Part shown: positions 62,515 through 64,000 of the stretch, piece by piece | How positions within the stretch are numbered: position 1 is the stretch's first letter | Layout of the letters: each line of letters opens with the position of its first letter | Assembly (NCBI GenBank): GCA_905221615.1 | Contig: CAJNDT010005779.1 | Location: forward strand, 1,646,752-1,710,751 | Length of the DNA stretch: 64,000 nucleotides | Origin: Symbiodinium sp. CCMP2592 | Lineage: Eukaryota; Sar; Dinophyceae; Suessiales; Symbiodiniaceae | Direction of reading: 5' to 3' | Made by a program: the position numbers and the translations under genes | Notes under the pieces: generated by a model | The model's database searches: none | Seen by the model: only the letters and a program-made list of their open reading frames with translations | What the model was told of the DNA's origin: nothing

Positions 62515-63049
62515 GGAGTAGTGACTAGTGACTAGTGAGTGGTGACTACTGACCTAGTGCTTAGTGCTCGTGGTGACTACGTGTGGTGTCTTACTCATGG
62601 CTTTGTGAGGTAGTGACAGGCAGTGTCAGCAACTGTCGCTGTCAGGTCAGTATCCTGTATTTACCACTGTAGTTTTCCATGAACATTATGTACCACTAAA
62701 CTAAACTTCAGCGGTATGACGATCAATGGAATCTATGTCCTTGTCATAAAGTCATAAAACTCATAAAGTAGTCGTAAGTCCCACCCCACCAATCGGGCAT
62801 GGGCTCCTGAAAGATGAGTTCCTGAAAACCTAGGTACATGAACAGCATGTGCTTACATGGACTAAAGGACGAGGAACACTGTTCGTATGTATTTTTGTTT
62901 ACATTATCTATCATTCGTTTATTCTTGAGAGCGCATCTTCGAAATTTGTGTGGATTGCAGCAGCATGTGCTTGCACTGCTATCGGCTAGGTGAAACCAAC
63001 CCTGTAAGTCAGAGTGTTTAGGTTTTTTACGGTCCAGTGTGCTGCTCAG
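62515..63049 (+). other. Intergenic or intronic, simple repeats
   Basis: Starts with repeated GTGACTAGTGACTAGTGAG units (62517-62580), then AT-richer sequence without convincing coding character up to the acceptor at 63049. Confidence 0.5.
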
Positions 63050-63700
63050 CACAGGAAGTCCTCAAGCCAACGGGTTTCTCAAGCAGGGGTCCTGGGTACG
63101 GCCTGCTGAGCTTGCTCGACGATGCTTGGTCAGCAAAACACCAACTTTTGGAATCTGACGAGGCAGTGAACGGCAGCTGTCCTCTCAGTCGATGCTGGCA
63201 ACTGGGTTTTTGCCACTGCGGTGGGCCCGAAGGGGAACAAGGGTGCCAAGGCTATCAGGCATATCACTTTCATGCGAAATTTGCGAAGCTCTTGCGGCCC
63301 TACCTGTTTCCCCCTCGGTCCAAGTCCAAGCAGTCCAAGAAACAGCCGCGAACGAAAGCACGCCTTGCAATGATGAAGGGTTTCCTGGTCTTGCAGTTGC
63401 ATGAGTCCCTGCCTGGCGTTGATGATGCTCAGCCCGTGCAAGACCTTCGACACTGGCTGGTTCGAGCAGAGGCGGTGGAGACCTTGTGTGACCGTTTGGG
63501 TCCTTGGGCCCGACTTGCTAGTGGATTGCCTGCCGAAGGTCAAGTTGGAAAGGCTCCGACTGCTTGGATGCATATTGGATATATGAACTTCAAAACCATG
63601 CTTTTTTCCGTGCTGCCTTTGGCCGCGACAGAGCCATCCAGAGAAGGATGCCGGGATCTAGACAGCAGATTTTGCTGCTGTCGACACAGCACAGGATTCT
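63050..63700 (+). CDS. Cys/His-containing protein, partial gene
   Basis: An open frame follows GCTCAGCACAG|G; the nominal start at 63037 is GTG, so this is better read as an internal exon. It contains SRCWQLGFCHCGGPEGEQGC (several Cys), FHAKFAKLLRPYLFPPRSKS with a basic stretch, then HWLVRAEAVETLCDRLGPWA and WMHIGYMNFKTMLFSVLPL. The frame ends at TAG (63735) but is probably spliced before. The order after the transposase-like gene, same strand and compact spacing suggest one unit. Family not identified. Confidence 0.5.
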
Positions 63701-63813
63701 GGGTCATGCGGGATTTGTTTCCGAGTAGTGAGTAGCATCAGCCTTGAGAAAGTAAGCGTAATCCTACCCAGTCGCAGTCGTAGCCGTTTGGTTTCGACAA
63801 TCATTATTCATTA

Positions 63814-63842
63814 TTCAGTCCTAGGACCTAGGACCTAGGAGT
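63814..63842 (+). repeat. CCTAGGA short tandem repeat
   Basis: TCCTAGGACCTAGGACCTAG; related motifs occur at 57362-57380 and 59125-59150 (CTAGGACTCTAGGAGTCTAG). All three lie only in the right-hand coding block. Confidence 0.7.
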
Positions 63843-63885
63843 ATTCATGCTCATACTCCTTCCCATAGCCAAGGACAGCTGGCAG

Positions 63886-64000
63886 GTGAAGATGAGCATC
63901 AACCACCTCCTGTGAAATTGAATGTGGAGTCTCCCCTGACGTTTCGCCGCTGTTTGGAACACTTCAGTGAACAGCTGGATTTCCGGAAAGTGTACCATGC
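63886..64000 (+). CDS. Exon running off the window
   Basis: Acceptor CTGGCAG|G. The frame stays open to the end: EDEHQPPPVKLNVESPLTFR and RCLEHFSEQLDFRKVYHA. Probably the next exon of the gene at 63050. Confidence 0.5.

Noticed and set aside
1..64000. CRISPR arrays, bacterial operons, spliced-leader or rRNA genes
   Set aside because: No regularly spaced direct repeats of CRISPR type, no ribosome-binding-site-led operons and no recognisable RNA gene were found.

Overview
The window looks like nuclear DNA of a core dinoflagellate; genus and species cannot be read from it. The evidence is: (i) degenerate plant-type telomere-like repeats (TTTAGGG/CCCTAAA) throughout the first 52 kb; (ii) a very large, GC-rich Ty1/copia element with the extended polyprotein style of dinoflagellates; (iii) short exon-like islands whose splice acceptors are repeatedly AG|G and whose donors include GC and probably GA beside GT, as reported for dinoflagellate introns; (iv) a Lys/Met-rich 'MKAMKSMKAM' low-complexity protein. 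No bacterial-type operons, tRNA, rRNA or CRISPR were recognised.

Layout. Positions 1-7,195 and 15,742-52,800 are a mosaic of telomere-like repeat, AT microsatellites and dozens of 70-130 bp foldback elements (miniature inverted-repeat elements) of at least a dozen families. Small plus-strand exon candidates are scattered between them. Several families show both terminal inverted repeats and target-site duplications (TA, 4 bp, 6 bp, 8 bp). The exon candidates suggest very long genes with kilobase introns. The best one, 46.2-52.8 kb, encodes a laminin-G/concanavalin-like domain split over several exons, and two of its junctions agree in phase as GC-AG introns.

Positions 7,201-15,736 hold a complete minus-strand Ty1/copia retrotransposon. 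Its two 223-bp LTRs appear identical, it has a 5-bp TTTAG duplication, a Met-tRNA-like primer site, a polypurine tract, a gag ORF and a 2,105-codon pol ORF. Pol has integrase, reverse transcriptase and RNase H, and between protease and integrase a segment with the residue pattern of a 2-oxoglutarate/Fe(II) dioxygenase. The gag/pol frame junction lies inside the protease, and a second reading frame carries a conserved-looking 255-aa segment inside pol.

From about 54 kb to the end the texture changes sharply. Telomere-like repeats and foldback elements vanish, and plus-strand coding becomes dense: a Lys/Met repeat protein (54.7 kb), an exon-split cytosine-5 DNA methyltransferase (57.5-58.7 kb), a 1,057-aa transposase-like protein with an AT-hook and a basic HMG-like tail (59.3-62.5 kb), and a Cys/His-containing protein running off the end (63.0-64.0 kb). 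Together these could be a large mobile element carrying a DNA methyltransferase, which is the most interesting hypothesis here besides the dioxygenase-like domain in the retrotransposon. All coding calls are from reading translations by eye; no database search was possible.
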